Assembly: GCF_014529535.1 (NCBI RefSeq)
Contig: NW_023503555.1
Span: 7,130,001-7,194,000 of the forward strand
Length of the DNA stretch: 64,000 nt
Direction of reading: 5' to 3'
Source: Bradysia coprophila
Lineage: Eukaryota; Arthropoda; Insecta; Diptera; Sciaridae
The notes under the pieces: model-generated
Databases searched by the model: none
Seen by the model: only the letters and a program-made list of their open reading frames with translations
Told to the model about the DNA's origin: nothing
Translations under genes and position numbers: made by a program
In this document: positions 62,596-64,000 of the stretch, in pieces
Layout: each line of letters begins with the position of its first letter
Numbering within the stretch: position 1 is the first letter of the stretch

Positions 62596-64000
62596 TTGAA
62601 ACGTGTTAAATCAACAGAAGTAATAGATTTGATACCGATGATATGCTTGATGTCTGAGAGTGGTTAATCTATGCAATTTTGAGCTTTTAGTATACACAAA
62701 TTTGTTGTCGCCAGAAGTAGAACAAATTTCTAATTTCTACTTCAAGAACGAAAAGGCCATATTTATGATAAAATTAAAATTCGGTAACATCGGTTACATG
62801 TTTGTATCGACTTAATATAACTCGCGGAGCTGCGGGAAATGATCGATTAGTTAAGTAATATCCGTCATATTCATAAAGTTTCTATTTCATTCAACAGAGA
62901 AGGCTTGATGGAGTGTTTCTGGAAAATCGCCAAAAATGGTTTTTGTACGGCTTGCCTTTCTCAAGTACATTTACCATTTACTTTTTGATTTCCATTAAAT
63001 TTTTTAGCATCTTCGACAACATTTTTGTGCCCATAATTGTAGTAGTCTGACCACTATCTTGTCGAAAATCAAAAATCTGCAATTTTCAGCACTTTTTTGG
63101 TAAGTTATTGGCTCTTGATTCGATTCGAGTCATTCGCAAAATGAGGCGCCGTCAAAATTTTTCCGAGAATAGTTTAAGTGAAATTTGTTGGACTTTGCAC
63201 TTGTTCCGAAGATATAAGGAAATGAAGTTAGGTGTAGGAAGTTGAGAAGGAAAATATTACCAGAGATTTTCCAATAAAATGGAGGATTGTGATTACATCA
63301 TAAGACTATCTAAGAATTTTCTTGGAAATAGCATAAAATTTGACCTTTCTAATTGTAATTGCGCTGCAGTGCTACATGAAGCGCTACAAAAATGGTAAAA
63401 TTCTTCGAAAACTTCCTTACATATCATCTAAGAGTGGTAGAAATTCAACAAATCGAAAATGTCTCGACGTTCTAGGTGACAACAGTTTTTTTTTCTTCAA
63501 AATACTGCTAGATTGGTGTCAAATGACAGTTTATTAAAAATTGTTTGTTAAGACCTTTCAACTTGTACAAGTTGTGAGGAAATTGAATCGAAATCTAGCA
63601 GGGAAATCTATTTTCTATTTCTGGAAAATCAGGGAAAAACAATTTACTAAAAATAGTCTCTCAACTCTTTCATATAAATATAAAGAAAATTCTGAAAACT
63701 GCTGGTTAGAAAATGTCAACGGAAAATGGTCAGACTGCTACAATTACAGCTATCACAAAAAAGATAAATTTACGCTGCAATTGCGCTACAGAGGAAAGTA
63801 CCGTAAGAAAAATTTAAAACAAAAGATTTTCCGAAGCCGCATCTGAGCTTCTCATACAAAGCCGATCGTCGTTGAATTTATCTTTTTTGGGATATCTGTA
63901 TGTGTAAGTTGGAAAAGTTTCGTCAAGATCTATTAATCCGTTACAAAAAATTCATGTAAATCAAAAAGTAAATGGTAGATAGACTTGAGAAAGACAAGAC
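62596..64000. other. intergenic, nothing recognised
   Basis: AT-rich sequence to the window end. A fragment near 62600-62640 (CAACAGAAGTAATAGATTTG) resembles the reversed start of the ACAGATG family. The frames at 63340-63846 have no protein-like features I can support. Confidence 0.4.

Overview
The window looks like animal nuclear DNA, most likely a lower dipteran (fungus-gnat or midge grade). Reasons: AT-rich sequence, GT-AG introns, TATA plus Initiator (TCAGTY-like) promoters, a TFIIB protein very close to the insect form, tandem F-box/LRR genes, and many short inverted-repeat transposons. No bacterial, viral or organellar genes were seen. The species assignment is inference.

Layout. 1-5.8 kb is non-coding with MITEs and a decayed non-LTR reverse transcriptase fragment. 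5.8-29.5 kb holds one plus-strand gene whose nine coding exons were joined in phase (2,811 nt, 936 aa). It is an NSP/BCAR3-type adaptor (SAM, SH2, Cdc25-like domain). Its introns carry a Foldback-like element (13.8-15.6 kb), a tandem array of promoter-like units (17-18 kb) and many MITEs. 29.5-34 kb is A-rich and non-coding. 34-47 kb is a segmental duplication with two intact F-box/LRR genes and a third, truncated and frameshifted copy. Between copies two and three lies an unusual secreted precursor with two acidic proline-containing repeats followed by an eight-cysteine CS-alpha-beta (defensin/drosomycin-like) domain.

48.4-51.6 kb carries TFIIB on the minus strand in five exons. A complete plus-strand amnionless-like gene sits inside TFIIB's second intron. 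56.2-58.3 kb holds a three-exon NPC2/ML-domain lipid-binding gene (minus) and a two-exon 67-aa CS-alpha-beta peptide gene (plus). The last 5.7 kb shows no gene I can support, only MITEs.

How the genes relate. The two CS-alpha-beta peptides and the NPC2-like protein are small secreted proteins of kinds often used in insect immunity. Amnionless is an endocytic receptor subunit, BCAR3 an adhesion-signalling adaptor, TFIIB a basal transcription factor. No operon-like link is claimed. Most remaining structure is transposon-derived. Several insertions are dated by target-site duplications or by an uninterrupted paralogous copy within the window.
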